NCBI GenBank assembly: GCA_028277185.1 | Contig: JANQGQ010000044.1 | Span: 124,001-188,000 of the forward strand | Length of the DNA: 64,000 nucleotides | Origin: Woeseiaceae bacterium | GTDB taxonomy: Bacteria > Pseudomonadota > Gammaproteobacteria > Steroidobacterales > Woeseiaceae | Direction: 5' to 3' | Shown: positions 17,511-26,133 of the stretch, in pieces | Numbering within the stretch: the stretch's first letter is position 1 | How the letters are laid out: each line of letters starts with the position of its first letter | Made by a program: the position numbers and the translations under genes | Notes under the pieces: model-generated | What the model saw: only the letters and a program-made list of their open reading frames with translations | Databases searched by the model: none | What the model was told of the DNA's origin: nothing

Positions 17511-18761
17511 ATGCGCCTGTTCAAAACCCTCATCTTCTCGTGCCTGCTGTTCGCAACCGTCGCATCGGCGGCGGGGTCCGGTGGCCTCAACGCGCCGGAG
17601 CACATCGACAAACCTTACGTGATTCTTGTTTCGATCGACGGTCTGGGCCGACTCGCCCGCGCCCGGGCGGATACGCCCACGCTCGATCGACTCGCCGCCG
17701 AGGGCGTCGAAGCGCGTTCGATGCAGCCGGTGTGGCCGACGCTGACCTTCCCGAATCACTATGCGATTGCGACCGGGCTCTATCCGCACGAGCACGGGAT
17801 CGTCGGCAACAGTTACCCGGACGGTGAACGGCAAGGGTGGTACACGCTGAAAAACCGCGAGGCCGTGCAGGACCCGCGCTGGTACTCGGGCGAGCCGGTC
17901 TGGGTGAGCGCCGAGAAGGCCGGGATAGTATCGGCCGCCTACTTCTTCGTCGGCACGGAGGCGCCGATACAGGGAATCCGGCCGACGTACTCCTACCTGT
18001 TCGACAATTCAGTACCGGCCGCGACCCGGGTAGAGCAGGCGCTGGCGTGGCTCGACATGCCCGCCGAAAAGCGGCCGCATTTCATTGCGTTGTACTTCGA
18101 GCACGTAGACGACGCCTCGCACTGGTATGGCCCGACGGCGAACAAAACCGCCGCGGTGGTCGCCGAGATCGACGGCCACCTGCAGACGCTCATCGACGGC
18201 ATCGACGCGCTGCCCTTCGCGGACGACGTCTACGTCATCGTCGTCTCGGATCACGGCCAGTCGAAGTACTTCGCGCCGGACGACCCTTACGTGCTCGACG
18301 AACACGTCGATATCGGCGACGCGCGGGTGGTTCAGGGCGGCAACTACGTCAAACTGTTCTACGAGGAACCGGATGCCGCGGCCATCGAGGCAGTGATCGC
18401 GACGATCAACCGGACGTGGTGCTGCGGCAAGGCCTACGCGCGGCGGGACGCGCCGTCGCACTGGCGCGTCGCCGACGACGATCGCTACCCGGACGTCATC
18501 GTCCAGGCCGACGGTGGACACGCCGTGATGACCGACGACAGCTACCGCGGCCAGCTTTCGACCGGCGCGCACGGCTGGCCGCCCGTCTTCAATGCGATGG
18601 GGGCGACGTTCATCGCCCACGGCCCGAGACTTCCGCGCGGAGAGCGAATCGGCGAAATCCACGTGACCGACGTATACCCGTTGATGCTCGAGATTCTCGG
18701 ACTGCCGCTGCCGGAGGGCCACGTCGTCGAGTCGCGCGTACTGCTGGATCTCCTCAAGTAA
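17511..18761 (+). CDS. secreted nucleotide pyrophosphatase/phosphodiesterase family protein
   Basis: This is an alkaline-phosphatase-superfamily enzyme of the ectonucleotide pyrophosphatase/phosphodiesterase type. ATG 17511 opens a signal peptide (MRLFKTLIFSCLLFATVASA). The first metal Asp is in ILVSIDGLGR and the catalytic Thr is in WPTLTFPNHYAIATGLYPHEHGIVGN. Further metal ligands lie in HVDDASHWYGP, IVVSDHGQS and GAHGWPP. The length of 416 residues is standard. It probably acts in the periplasm, hydrolysing nucleotides or other phosphodiesters. An insertion-like CGKAYARRDAPSHWRV region lies before the last metal site. The stop codon touches the left inverted repeat of the transposase element, so its 3' flank has been invaded, but the reading frame is complete. 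Confidence 0.9.
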   Translation: MRLFKTLIFSCLLFATVASAAGSGGLNAPEHIDKPYVILVSIDGLGRLARARADTPTLDRLAAEGVEARSMQPVWPTLTFPNHYAIATGLYPHEHGIVGNSYPDGERQGWYTLKNREAVQDPRWYSGEPVWVSAEKAGIVSAAYFFVGTEAPIQGIRPTYSYLFDNSVPAATRVEQALAWLDMPAEKRPHFIALYFEHVDDASHWYGPTANKTAAVVAEIDGHLQTLIDGIDALPFADDVYVIVVSDHGQSKYFAPDDPYVLDEHVDIGDARVVQGGNYVKLFYEEPDAAAIEAVIATINRTWCCGKAYARRDAPSHWRVADDDRYPDVIVQADGGHAVMTDDSYRGQLSTGAHGWPPVFNAMGATFIAHGPRLPRGERIGEIHVTDVYPLMLEILGLPLPEGHVVESRVLLDLLK

Positions 18762-18762
18762 C

Positions 18763-18784
18763 AAATGGTGTCAGATTTATTTTT
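18763..18784 (+). repeat. left terminal inverted repeat of the RAYT element
   Basis: 22 bp, inverted relative to 19569-19590 with two mismatches. It begins 1 bp after the preceding stop codon and ends a few bases before the transposase stop. Confidence 0.85.
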
Positions 18785-18788
18785 TGCA

Positions 18789-19475
18789 TTACTTTGCAGG
18801 TCGTCCACGTCCTCTTGAGGGCACCCGGCGGCCAGTTCGCCGTTTGATATCGCTTTGGAACGACTTGCCGCCGGTCAGTTGATTGCGCTGCAGCGCTGTT
18901 CGGATCGTGGCCAGCTCTTCGTCATCCACACCAGCGGCAACGAGGCTGCGATATGCGTCCGCACGTTGCTCTGCCGAGTCGCCAAGTGCGGTGTAGGTGT
19001 CATGGGCGTCGAGGAGGGGGTCGGTAGTCAAGCCGGCATGACCGCGATAGCTTGACCACCGGTAGTCCTGCGGCGATGCAACGATGGCCGCGCGGACCGG
19101 GTTGAGGTCGACGTACCGGTAACAAGTAAGCAAATAGCGGTCCGTGTCGATCAGGCTGGCCTTGAAGCGCCCTTCCCAGAGCGTTCCGGTTCGGTCCCGG
19201 ACCTTGTTGATCCGGCGGGTTTGCCGGCCCGCGAGTACGCGCATCAGCCTTGATACGTTCGATGCTTCACCTTCTGGCACGACGATGAGGTGTACGTGAT
19301 TGGTCATCAGGCAATACCCAAGGAGTCGGACCCCGAGGTCTTGCTTGATCTCCGCAAGATTCGCCAGGTAGTACTCATAGTCGTCAGGTCGGGTGAAGAC
19401 CGGCTGGCGATCGTGGCCGCGCTGTGTGATGTGCACTGGTATGTGCGAAACGAATAGTCTCGGGTATCGTCCCAT
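18789..19475 (-). CDS. REP-associated tyrosine transposase (Y1/IS200-like domain)
   Basis: This is a single-stranded-DNA transposase of the RAYT group, relatives of IS200/IS605 TnpA that mobilise REP-type palindromes. The HUH motif appears as LLGYCLMTNHVHLIVVPE (His-Val-His) and the catalytic Tyr is expected in TDRYLLTCYRYVDLNPVRA. Family blocks also seen are PVHITQRGHDRQPVF, GTLWEGRFKASLID and YRWSSYRGHAG. ATG 19475 gives MGRYPRLFVSHIPVHITQRG, the usual start; the upstream ATG at 19508 adds 11 residues. The protein is about 228 residues and appears intact. It sits between matched terminal inverted repeats, so it may still be active. Confidence 0.92.
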   Translation of the reverse strand: MGRYPRLFVSHIPVHITQRGHDRQPVFTRPDDYEYYLANLAEIKQDLGVRLLGYCLMTNHVHLIVVPEGEASNVSRLMRVLAGRQTRRINKVRDRTGTLWEGRFKASLIDTDRYLLTCYRYVDLNPVRAAIVASPQDYRWSSYRGHAGLTTDPLLDAHDTYTALGDSAEQRADAYRSLVAAGVDDEELATIRTALQRNQLTGGKSFQSDIKRRTGRRVPSRGRGRPAK

Positions 19476-19568
19476 CGAGCGCGGTCCGGGCAGTTTCCGA
19501 ACCCGCAAAGATACTGTCGCGCCCGACGGCGAATACAGCCGGGATTCAGCGCTACGTGCCGAGAAATT

Positions 19569-19590
19569 AAAAATAAGTCTGACACCTTTT
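19569..19590 (-). repeat. right terminal inverted repeat of the RAYT element
   Basis: 22 bp matching the left repeat (18763-18784) in inverted orientation with two mismatches. It lies about 90 bp upstream of the transposase start. Confidence 0.85.
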
Positions 19591-19721
19591 GTGCGCCCGC
19601 GGCCGCCGAAACACTAACGAAACGCAACTTAAACATTCCTGCAGCAACCCTCGATTAGCTTGCGCGCCCTTGAGGATCGCGAGACTGATCGCGATCCCGG
19701 TGGCAATTGCGGAGACGAGCA

Positions 19722-22058
19722 ATGCGGGGATTCAGGCAATACGCACTCACGGCGGCTTTCGCCGGCACGGCCCTTGCGGCGCCGGCGGCGGCACAGGACG
19801 ATGCCGCCATCGAGACGATCGAGACCATAGACGTCATCGTCGTCACGGCGCAGAAGCGCGAGCAGAGTTCTCTCGAGGTGCCGGTTACGATCACGGCGTA
19901 CTCGGGCGACTTCCTGGTGCAGAACGGTATCGAGGAATTCAACGAACTGGGCGAGTTCGTGCCAGGCCTGGTCGTGCAGGAGCAGAGCGTCAACAACCCC
20001 GGCTTCGTGATCCGCGGCATCACCTCCGACAGCGGCTCGGCGCAAATCGCACCTCGCGTCTCCATCTATCAGGACGGCGTCGACGTCAGCCGGTCGCGCG
20101 GTTCCATCGTGGAGTTGCACGACCTCGAGCGTGTCGAAGTGCTCAAAGGACCGCAGGCGACGCTGTTCGGGTCGGGAGCAAGCATCGGAGCCATTTCGCT
20201 GATATCGGCGCGGCCGACCGAGGAGTTCGAAGCCGAGGTGCTGGCCGGTGCCGGCGACTTCAACCTCGTCAAGACGCGCGGTTACGTGTCGGGACCGCTC
20301 GGCGAGGCTTTCGGCGGGCGCTTCGCGTGGATATACAAGGAGCGTGACGGCTACATCGAGAACATCGACGGCTCCGACCGTTCCCAGCAGCCCGGGGCCG
20401 GCCAGGCCGAGGATCTGAACGGCACCAACACCTTTGCCGTACGCGGCTTTCTGAACTTCTCGCCCAGCGACCGGTTTTCCGCCGACCTGATCGTCAACTA
20501 CCAGCGCGACGAGCCGAGCGGGACGTCATTCAAGAGCGGCTCGATTCCGCCGACCGGCGGCACGACAAACCCGAACAGCTTCGCGGAGCTCGGGCCGACC
20601 GGCGCGACGGCGAACGAGTTCCTGGGCGGCCCGCTTGGCATCGAGCGGGACGTCACCAGCATCACGCTGAACGTCGAGTATCAGCTCAGCGAGAACTGGC
20701 AGCTCACGTCGATCACGAACCACCGTGAGTTCGATTCGCTCGAGGTCTTCGACGCCGACGGCACGGCGGCGTACTGGCTCGAGTTCGCCGAGGACGCTAC
20801 CGGCGACCAGTTCAGCCAGGAGTTTCGTTTCAACTACGATACCGCGGGCCGCTTTTCGGGCTTCGGCGGTATCAGCTTCTTTCGCGAGGACGGCCGGCAG
20901 GGCGTGCCGTTCTCGACCGACGAGGGCGTCTTTGCCGCGTGCAGCGGCCTCGTGCCGGGCGTTTCCTGCGTGAACGCGGATGGCTCGGTCAATTCCGCGT
21001 TTCCGGTGCCCGTGATCTACAACGATCTGTTCGCCAATACCGGCGAGACCGACACGTGGTCGGCCTACGTCGACGGCACCTGGGCGTTGACGGACCGCGT
21101 CAACGTCACCGCGGGCGTTCGCTATATCTACGACGAAAAGCGAAGCGGCTTCGTCGCCACCGGCAACCCGTCGGTGCTCGGGCAGGGGGATCCCCTTCTG
21201 CCGTTCGGCAATACCGGCAACGTCCTCGTCGAGTCCGAGACCCTGGACTTCGACGACGTCACGCCAAGGCTGCTGGTGGACTACGCGTTCGCCGACGACT
21301 TTCTCGTCTATGCAAGCATCGCGCAGGGGCGCCGCGCCGACGTGATCGACGTGACGGGCACCGGCGGCGCCGAGAACCCGACTCCGGTCGTCAGCGTGCT
21401 GCCGGCCGAAAAGATCTGGAGCTACGACGTCGGCATCAAGGGCCGGATCGGCACGGTCCTGTTCGATGCGACGGTCTACTACCAGGACTACGAGAACTTC
21501 CAGACCTCGATCATCGATGCTGACAGCGGTGACACGACCCCCGTCAACGCGGGTTCCGCGACCAACACGGGCTTCGAGGGATCGATCAGCGGCCAGGTCG
21601 GCGACGGGCTGAGCTACTTCGCGAACCTGGCGTACATCGATGCGAAGTTCGACGACACCGATTCCGCCGGCAATCCGCAGGTCTTCGGCGGCAACCGCTT
21701 CCGCCTGCAGCCCGAGTGGTCGGCGTCGGCGGGAGCGACCTACACCTGGCTGCTCCCGACGGCCGGCAGTATCTTCACAACCCTGACGGCGACGTACCGG
21801 AGCGAGGTCTTCTTCGACGACGACAACGCGCCCGTCGCGGGACTCGAAATTGCCGAGGATGCCGTAACGCTCGCGAATCTTCGCGTGGGCTACGAGGCTG
21901 CCGACCGGAGCTGGTCGCTCAGTGCGTTTGCAACGAACCTCTTCGACGAGGAATACATTCTCGACGCGGGCAACACCGGCGGCGTATTCGGCACGCCGAC
22001 GTTTATCGCTGCTCCGCCGCGGATGTGGGGAGTGGAGGCGCTGTACCGCTTCTTCTAG
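19722..22058 (+). CDS. TonB-dependent outer-membrane receptor
   Basis: This is a 778-residue outer-membrane gated channel. ATG 19722, with GGAG eight bases upstream, gives MRGFRQYALTAAFAGTALAAPAAAQ, a clean signal peptide; the in-frame TTG at 19707 is less likely. The TonB box region is IDVIVVTAQKREQSSLEVPVTIT, followed by the plug (FVIRGITSDSG, LERVEVLKGPQATLFGSGASIGAISLISARP). The C-terminal barrel ends in a hydrophobic-aromatic strand, WGVEALYRFF. The VVTAQKREQ...VPVTITA plug start is typical of the large receptor group for iron complexes, carbohydrates and other large nutrients in marine and freshwater Gammaproteobacteria. The substrate is not predictable. It stands alone after the RAYT element and is powered by a TonB system such as the one at 39.6-44.4 kb. 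Confidence 0.92.
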   Translation: MRGFRQYALTAAFAGTALAAPAAAQDDAAIETIETIDVIVVTAQKREQSSLEVPVTITAYSGDFLVQNGIEEFNELGEFVPGLVVQEQSVNNPGFVIRGITSDSGSAQIAPRVSIYQDGVDVSRSRGSIVELHDLERVEVLKGPQATLFGSGASIGAISLISARPTEEFEAEVLAGAGDFNLVKTRGYVSGPLGEAFGGRFAWIYKERDGYIENIDGSDRSQQPGAGQAEDLNGTNTFAVRGFLNFSPSDRFSADLIVNYQRDEPSGTSFKSGSIPPTGGTTNPNSFAELGPTGATANEFLGGPLGIERDVTSITLNVEYQLSENWQLTSITNHREFDSLEVFDADGTAAYWLEFAEDATGDQFSQEFRFNYDTAGRFSGFGGISFFREDGRQGVPFSTDEGVFAACSGLVPGVSCVNADGSVNSAFPVPVIYNDLFANTGETDTWSAYVDGTWALTDRVNVTAGVRYIYDEKRSGFVATGNPSVLGQGDPLLPFGNTGNVLVESETLDFDDVTPRLLVDYAFADDFLVYASIAQGRRADVIDVTGTGGAENPTPVVSVLPAEKIWSYDVGIKGRIGTVLFDATVYYQDYENFQTSIIDADSGDTTPVNAGSATNTGFEGSISGQVGDGLSYFANLAYIDAKFDDTDSAGNPQVFGGNRFRLQPEWSASAGATYTWLLPTAGSIFTTLTATYRSEVFFDDDNAPVAGLEIAEDAVTLANLRVGYEAADRSWSLSAFATNLFDEEYILDAGNTGGVFGTPTFIAAPPRMWGVEALYRFF

Positions 22059-22079
22059 GTCCCGCCGGACAAAGGCCCG

Positions 22080-22508
22080 TCAGCCGATGCTGACGAGGCT
22101 GATCGCGAAAGTCAGCGCCTGCCCGGCAAGCGGGTGATTGGCGTCCAGCGTGATGGAGTCATCGTCGACGGCGGTGACGGAGAAGCGTGTCTGTTGACCG
22201 TCTTCGCTCTCGCCCGTGAGCTGCATGCCGATCGTGGGCGCGATGTCGTCCGGGAGGGCGCTTCGCGGGATCTGCTGGACGAGCTGATCGTGCCGCTCGC
22301 CGTACGCGTCGGCCGGTTCGATCGTGACGGTCTTGTCCTCGCCCTGGGTCATCCCGGTGACCGCCTTGTCGAAGCCCGGTATCACCTGGCCGCTGCCGAG
22401 AACGAACTCGAGCGGATCGCGGCCTTCGGAACTGTCGAATCGGCTGCCGTCGGCCAGCGTGCCGGTGTAGTGGATGCGAACGGTGTCGCCGGCTTTCGCC
22501 TGAGTCAT
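22080..22508 (-). CDS. FKBP-type peptidyl-prolyl isomerase (SlyD/FkpB-like)
   Basis: This 142-residue chaperone-isomerase has the FKBP start TVRIHYTGTLADGSRFDSSEG, then LEFVLGSGQVIPGFDKAVTGMTQGEDKTVTIEPADAYGERHD. The inserted flap is the IF domain of SlyD-type proteins. It ends with NHPLAGQALTFAISLVSIG, the hallmark N-H-P-L-A-G motif. ATG 22508 is the family start; the longer upstream frame is not conserved. There is no signal peptide and no His-rich metal tail, so it is closer to FkpB/SlpA-like cytosolic isomerases than to full SlyD. It converges on the TonB receptor and diverges from the ZIP-like permease. Confidence 0.92.
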   Translation of the reverse strand: MTQAKAGDTVRIHYTGTLADGSRFDSSEGRDPLEFVLGSGQVIPGFDKAVTGMTQGEDKTVTIEPADAYGERHDQLVQQIPRSALPDDIAPTIGMQLTGESEDGQQTRFSVTAVDDDSITLDANHPLAGQALTFAISLVSIG

Positions 22509-22650
22509 GTCGGGCTCCGGGGTCGGGGGGAGCGAGACCGTATCACAGCGGCCGGATTCCTGCAGGGATCGAAGCCTGCTACTCTCCCGTGCCTGCCGTC
22601 TACCCCGGGCGATCTCACTTGCCGGCCAGCCGTTTAAAAGGCGTTCCGCG

Positions 22651-23358
22651 ATGATGCTGTTTCTCAGCGGCCTCGCTTTGCTACTCGGACCCTTCGTGTA
22701 CGAACTCGGTCGCACGCGGCCGACGATCCGGCAGTTGCTCGACGGTCTGATCTTCATCACGATCGCCGGCATCGTCTGCGTTCACATCATCCCGGCGGCG
22801 ATCGCTTCCGGCGGCCTCTTCGCCATCGTCTTTCTCCTCGTCGGTCTGGCGTTCCCGGTTGTGCTCGAATCGCGTTTCCACGATGCGATACCCAAGGCGC
22901 ACGGTTTCATCGTGCTGCTTGCCGCGCTTGGCATGGTCGTTCACGCCGCGGTCGACGGCATTGCGCTGGTACCCGATCCGGATGCGGGTTCCGCCTGGGC
23001 AGGAGACCCGCTCGCGGCTGGCGTCGTCCTGCACCGGGTGCCGGTCGGCATGGCGATCTGGTGGTCTCTGCGGCCGAACTTCGGTGCCCCGGTGGCTGTG
23101 GCGGCGTTCGCGGTGATCATCGTTGTGACATCGATCGCGTACTTTGCTGCCGGCCCGCTCGTCGAGCTGGCCAGCGCGCCGAGCGTCGCCTGGTTTCAGG
23201 CGTTTGTGGCCGGTTCGCTCGTGCACATCGTGGCGTTCGGCGTGAGGCACGGCCATCCCGTGGAGGGCGATGCGCGCAGCCGCGACTGGGCCTATCGGGT
23301 GGGTATCCTGGTCGGGCTGTTTCTGATCTTCACGGTGCCGCACGTGCATCCGCACTGA
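22651..23358 (+). CDS. ZIP-family-like metal permease (predicted)
   Basis: This 235-residue membrane protein has about seven to eight hydrophobic segments. Starting at ATG 22651 (or the adjacent ATG 22654) gives MMLFLSGLALLLGPFVYELGR. Two segments resemble the metal path of ZIP transporters: MVVHAAVDGIALVP corresponds to the H-N-x-P/D-G-x-A motif, and AAGVVLHRVPVGMAIWWSL to H-E-x-P-x-x motif 2, with Arg in place of Glu. The C-terminus GVRHGHPVEGD and PHVHPH is rich in His. ZIP proteins import or export Zn, Fe or Mn across the inner membrane. The motif match is partial, so the metal and direction are open. It lies 142 bp from the divergent FKBP gene and converges with the deacetylase operon. 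Confidence 0.65.
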   Translation: MMLFLSGLALLLGPFVYELGRTRPTIRQLLDGLIFITIAGIVCVHIIPAAIASGGLFAIVFLLVGLAFPVVLESRFHDAIPKAHGFIVLLAALGMVVHAAVDGIALVPDPDAGSAWAGDPLAAGVVLHRVPVGMAIWWSLRPNFGAPVAVAAFAVIIVVTSIAYFAAGPLVELASAPSVAWFQAFVAGSLVHIVAFGVRHGHPVEGDARSRDWAYRVGILVGLFLIFTVPHVHPH

Positions 23359-23364
23359 ACGAAA

Positions 23365-24291
23365 CTATGGCTGCGCGGCAAGCCAGGCCGCGCGAATCTC
23401 GCCCGGCGGGGCGGACCAGACGGTTTCGTGACCGACGATGTGTGCCAGCAGCCGTTCGAATTCGCCGATACGGTGCGGCTGTCCCAGGAGCCACGGGTGC
23501 ACGTTCAGCGCCAGCAGTCGTCCGCCCTGGTCGCCGGCTTCGCGATTCAGGAAGTCGAAGGCGTCGATGATCTGGTCTGCGTACTCGGTTTCCGAGTGCA
23601 GGTTGTTCAGCAGAATGAAGCGGTCTTCGAGTTCGGTCGACAGCGGCATCGCGGTGATCTCTCCGGCCGCCGTCCGGAAGCGGTACGGCATGTCGTCGTT
23701 GATCCAGTCGCACATGTACTCGACGCCGTGCTCGACGAGCAGAGCCGGCGTATTGCGGCTTTGTGACTTGCCGGGACTCAACCATCCCTTCACTGCCTGA
23801 CCGCCGTGCCCGCGCAGGACGTCGAGCGAGCGTACCACCTGGTCGCGCTCGGCTTCGACGTCGAGGCCGCCGTAGTGGGGCGTGTCCATGTTCCAGCCGT
23901 GGCAGAGTATCTCGTCGCCGCGCTCCGCGACGCGCCGCAGCAGGTAGGGATAGCGCTCCGCGAGTTCCGCGTTGATCGCGAAGCTGGCTTTGACGCCGTA
24001 GCGGTCCAGTGCCTCGATGAGGCGAAACACGCCGACGCGGTTGCCGTAGTCGCGCAAGGTGTAGTGCCGCAAGTCAGGGTAGGCCGTGCTCATGCCGCCC
24101 GGCGGCGGGAAGGGTTTGCCCTTCTGGTCGAGCGGAAAGAACTGCAGCGCGACGTTGACCCACAGCGCGACGCGTTTGCCGTCCGGCCAGGCGACCGGCT
24201 TTCGGTCCGTAAGCATGGACCAGTCGTAGCAGTCGTGATCCATGCCGTAGCGGCGCAGTGGGTAGTCGAGATAGCTCGGGTCCAGCGTCAT
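23365..24291 (-). CDS. polysaccharide-deacetylase/PuuE-like amidohydrolase, third gene of operon
   Basis: This is a NodB-fold protein of 308 residues close to the PuuE (allantoinase-like) branch, not to chitin deacetylases. Landmarks are VALWVNVALQFFPLDQ, YTLRDYGNRVGVFRLIEALDRYGVKASFAINAELAERYP, EILCHGWNMDTPHYGGL (metal-binding His region) and WLSPGKSQSRNTPALLVEHGVEYMCDWINDDMPYRF. There is no signal peptide, so it is cytosolic and unlikely to act on cell-wall glycans. It follows a paralogue by 13 bp and a cysteine hydrolase further upstream, all on one transcript. The set resembles ureide or carbamoyl-compound breakdown, but the substrate is not known. Confidence 0.85.
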   Translation of the reverse strand: MTLDPSYLDYPLRRYGMDHDCYDWSMLTDRKPVAWPDGKRVALWVNVALQFFPLDQKGKPFPPPGGMSTAYPDLRHYTLRDYGNRVGVFRLIEALDRYGVKASFAINAELAERYPYLLRRVAERGDEILCHGWNMDTPHYGGLDVEAERDQVVRSLDVLRGHGGQAVKGWLSPGKSQSRNTPALLVEHGVEYMCDWINDDMPYRFRTAAGEITAMPLSTELEDRFILLNNLHSETEYADQIIDAFDFLNREAGDQGGRLLALNVHPWLLGQPHRIGEFERLLAHIVGHETVWSAPPGEIRAAWLAAQP

Positions 24292-24304
24292 CTTTCGGGG
24301 TCTC

Positions 24305-25219
24305 TCAGGGTTCGATGCGTTCGCGGATGTCAGCCACGGCCGCGTCGTAGCACTTCTCTATGTAGTACTCCGCGATCTCGCGGCCGGTCGTCACCCAGAC
24401 GTCGGAGTGGCCGGTGATGTACTCGAGCGCTTCCTCGAAGGCCTTCAAGCGATGCGGATGGCTGACCTGATACGCGTGCAGGGGTATGCACATGACGACG
24501 CCGTTGGTCGCGCCTTCCTGATAGAGCCGGTCGAAGTTGCGCCGGATCATCTCGCCGTACCGCCGCGGCTCGATCTTGTTGACCACGTACACGATCGTGT
24601 CGTTCATCTCGAGCGAGTAGGGCACGGATATGAATTTCTTGCCGGAGCGGACGTGCACGGGCGTCGGCTGATCGTCGTGGAACAGGTCGCAGGTGTAGAT
24701 GCCGCCGGCTTCGGCGAAGAGGTCCATCGTCACTTCGGTATGCGTCAGCGCCGGCGCGAGATAGCCGCTGCAACGCTGCCCGGTGTGCTTCTCGATCGTG
24801 GCCATGGCGTCCTCGATCATCGCGCGCTCCTGGGCCTCGCTCATACCGTAGGTGTAGCGCGTGTTATAGATGCCGTGGCTGAAGAACTCCCACTCCCGTT
24901 CGCGGCACATTTCGATGATCTCGGGATGGTGATCGCAGAGCGCCGTAGACAGCGAGATCGAGCCGCGCACGCCGTACCGGTCGAGCACGCGCATCATGCG
25001 CATGTGTCCCACCCGGTTGCCATAGTCGCGGGTTGCGTAGCCGTGCACGTCCGGTACCGGTTTCGGCCAGGCTTTGCGATGCGGGTTGACGGCGGGGTCG
25101 AGCTCGTAGAACTCGATGTTCGGCGCCACCCAGAACGCAACGCGGGCTCCGTTCGGCCAGCTTATCTTCGGGCGGCCCTCGTAAGGCCAGTAGTCGTAAA
25201 GGCCCGGATCTTCCTGCAT
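24305..25219 (-). CDS. polysaccharide-deacetylase/PuuE-like amidohydrolase, second gene of operon
   Basis: This is a paralogue of the downstream gene (304 residues). It has the same plan: VAFWVAPNIEFYELDP, YATRDYGNRVGHMRMMRVLDRYGVRGSISLSTALCDHHPEII, FFSHGIYNTRYTYGM (metal region, SHG replacing CHG), YLAPALTHTEVTMDLFAEAGGIYTCDLFHDDQPTP and a closing CIPLHAYQVSHPHRLKAFEEAL. It is cytosolic, with no signal peptide. The two copies share D-Y-G-N-R-V-G and the L-D-R-Y-G-V stretch but differ elsewhere, so they may act on successive or different substrates, or form a hetero-oligomer. The gene starts 13 bp after the stop of the cysteine hydrolase. Confidence 0.85.
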   Translation of the reverse strand: MQEDPGLYDYWPYEGRPKISWPNGARVAFWVAPNIEFYELDPAVNPHRKAWPKPVPDVHGYATRDYGNRVGHMRMMRVLDRYGVRGSISLSTALCDHHPEIIEMCREREWEFFSHGIYNTRYTYGMSEAQERAMIEDAMATIEKHTGQRCSGYLAPALTHTEVTMDLFAEAGGIYTCDLFHDDQPTPVHVRSGKKFISVPYSLEMNDTIVYVVNKIEPRRYGEMIRRNFDRLYQEGATNGVVMCIPLHAYQVSHPHRLKAFEEALEYITGHSDVWVTTGREIAEYYIEKCYDAAVADIRERIEP

Positions 25220-25232
25220 GTCTATCTCGCCC

Positions 25233-25946
25233 TCAGAAAGCCGCGCCGCGGGCCTTGCGTATGGGCTCGCAGCCGGGGTGGTTCCCGAGCCATGTCCTGA
25301 CCGCGGCGACGGGCTCGACGTCAGCGTATTTCAGCATCATGTCGCAGAGGTTTGCGTAGTGCGGGATCTCGTGTTTGTCGGCCACGCACTCCTCGGGAAC
25401 GACGGTACGGTAGCCGGTCGAGAGCGATGCGACACAGGAAGCACGAACGCAGCCCGATGTGCTGCCGCCGGTAAGGATCACGGTATCGACCTTGTGCCAC
25501 ACGAGGAGCGACGGGATTAGCGTGTCGTGGAAAACGCTTGCCATGCGCTTGTTGATCACGGCGTCGCGGTCGCGATCGATGTCGAGCCTTGGATCGAGTT
25601 CGGCCCGTTCGTCGCCTTCCTTGATGTTCTGCAGGGAATGCGGCGTGTTCGTGCGAGTGCCCCAGACGCCGGCATCGTCGGCGTTCTGCATGTAGGCCAC
25701 GTAAGTCCAGATCACGGGCATGTTCTTCGCTCTCGCGAGCGCGGACAGCTCGTTGATGTAGTCGATTTGCTTCGGGTCGGTCTGGTAAGCCGTCGGGAAC
25801 GCATCGACGTCCGTGTAGGCGCGCTGCAAATCGATGTTGATGATCGCGGCCTTCTCACCGAAGCCGAACTTCGCGCGGTTGGGATTTGCCTTAACCTCTT
25901 CCCAGTACTGTCTGGGCGTCAGGTCCGAGGTCTGCATTACTGGCAT
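25233..25946 (-). CDS. isochorismatase-family cysteine hydrolase, first gene of operon
   Basis: This 237-residue amidase-like enzyme is related to N-carbamoylsarcosine amidohydrolase and nicotinamidase. The triad is visible: Asp39 in AIINIDLQRAYTD, Lys133 in VINKRMASVFHDT and nucleophile Cys166 in LTGGSTSGCVRASCVA. ATG 25946 has AAGGAG five bases upstream and is preferred to ATG 25937. It leads a three-gene operon with two PuuE-like amidohydrolases, spaced 13 bp apart. Isochorismatase-type hydrolases release ammonia or carbamate from ureido and amide substrates, and PuuE-type enzymes open cyclic ureides. The operon therefore probably degrades a nitrogen compound; this is an inference. No transporter or regulator is adjacent. 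Confidence 0.88.
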   Translation of the reverse strand: MPVMQTSDLTPRQYWEEVKANPNRAKFGFGEKAAIINIDLQRAYTDVDAFPTAYQTDPKQIDYINELSALARAKNMPVIWTYVAYMQNADDAGVWGTRTNTPHSLQNIKEGDERAELDPRLDIDRDRDAVINKRMASVFHDTLIPSLLVWHKVDTVILTGGSTSGCVRASCVASLSTGYRTVVPEECVADKHEIPHYANLCDMMLKYADVEPVAAVRTWLGNHPGCEPIRKARGAAF

Positions 25947-26133
25947 GGCTGCTCCTTCGGGAAAGCGCCGTCACGGTCCGTGGACGGGCGACACAGTAAC
26001 GCGCGGCCGTTCGGCCGGCAACCGCTCTGCCGAACGGGCTGTGGTAGTCTGGAACGCTCTGGACCCGCCCGGGTCGAACCCCCTGAACGGGGTCCGGGAT
26101 CGCCGGCCGCCCGCCGGCTCGAGGAGGACAATC

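Larger units (their letters stand above)
18763..19590. mobile_element. RAYT (REP-associated tyrosine transposase) element with terminal inverted repeats
   Basis: The transposase gene is flanked by near-perfect inverted repeats at 18763-18784 and 19569-19590, sharing 20 of 22 positions. The core reads GGTGTCAGATTTATTTTT on the left; the right copy has C for T at the variable position when inverted. Repeats with this GTGTCAGA...TTATTTTT core bound many gammaproteobacterial RAYT genes. The element starts directly after the stop codon of the phosphodiesterase gene. I saw no convincing target-site duplication. Confidence 0.85.
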
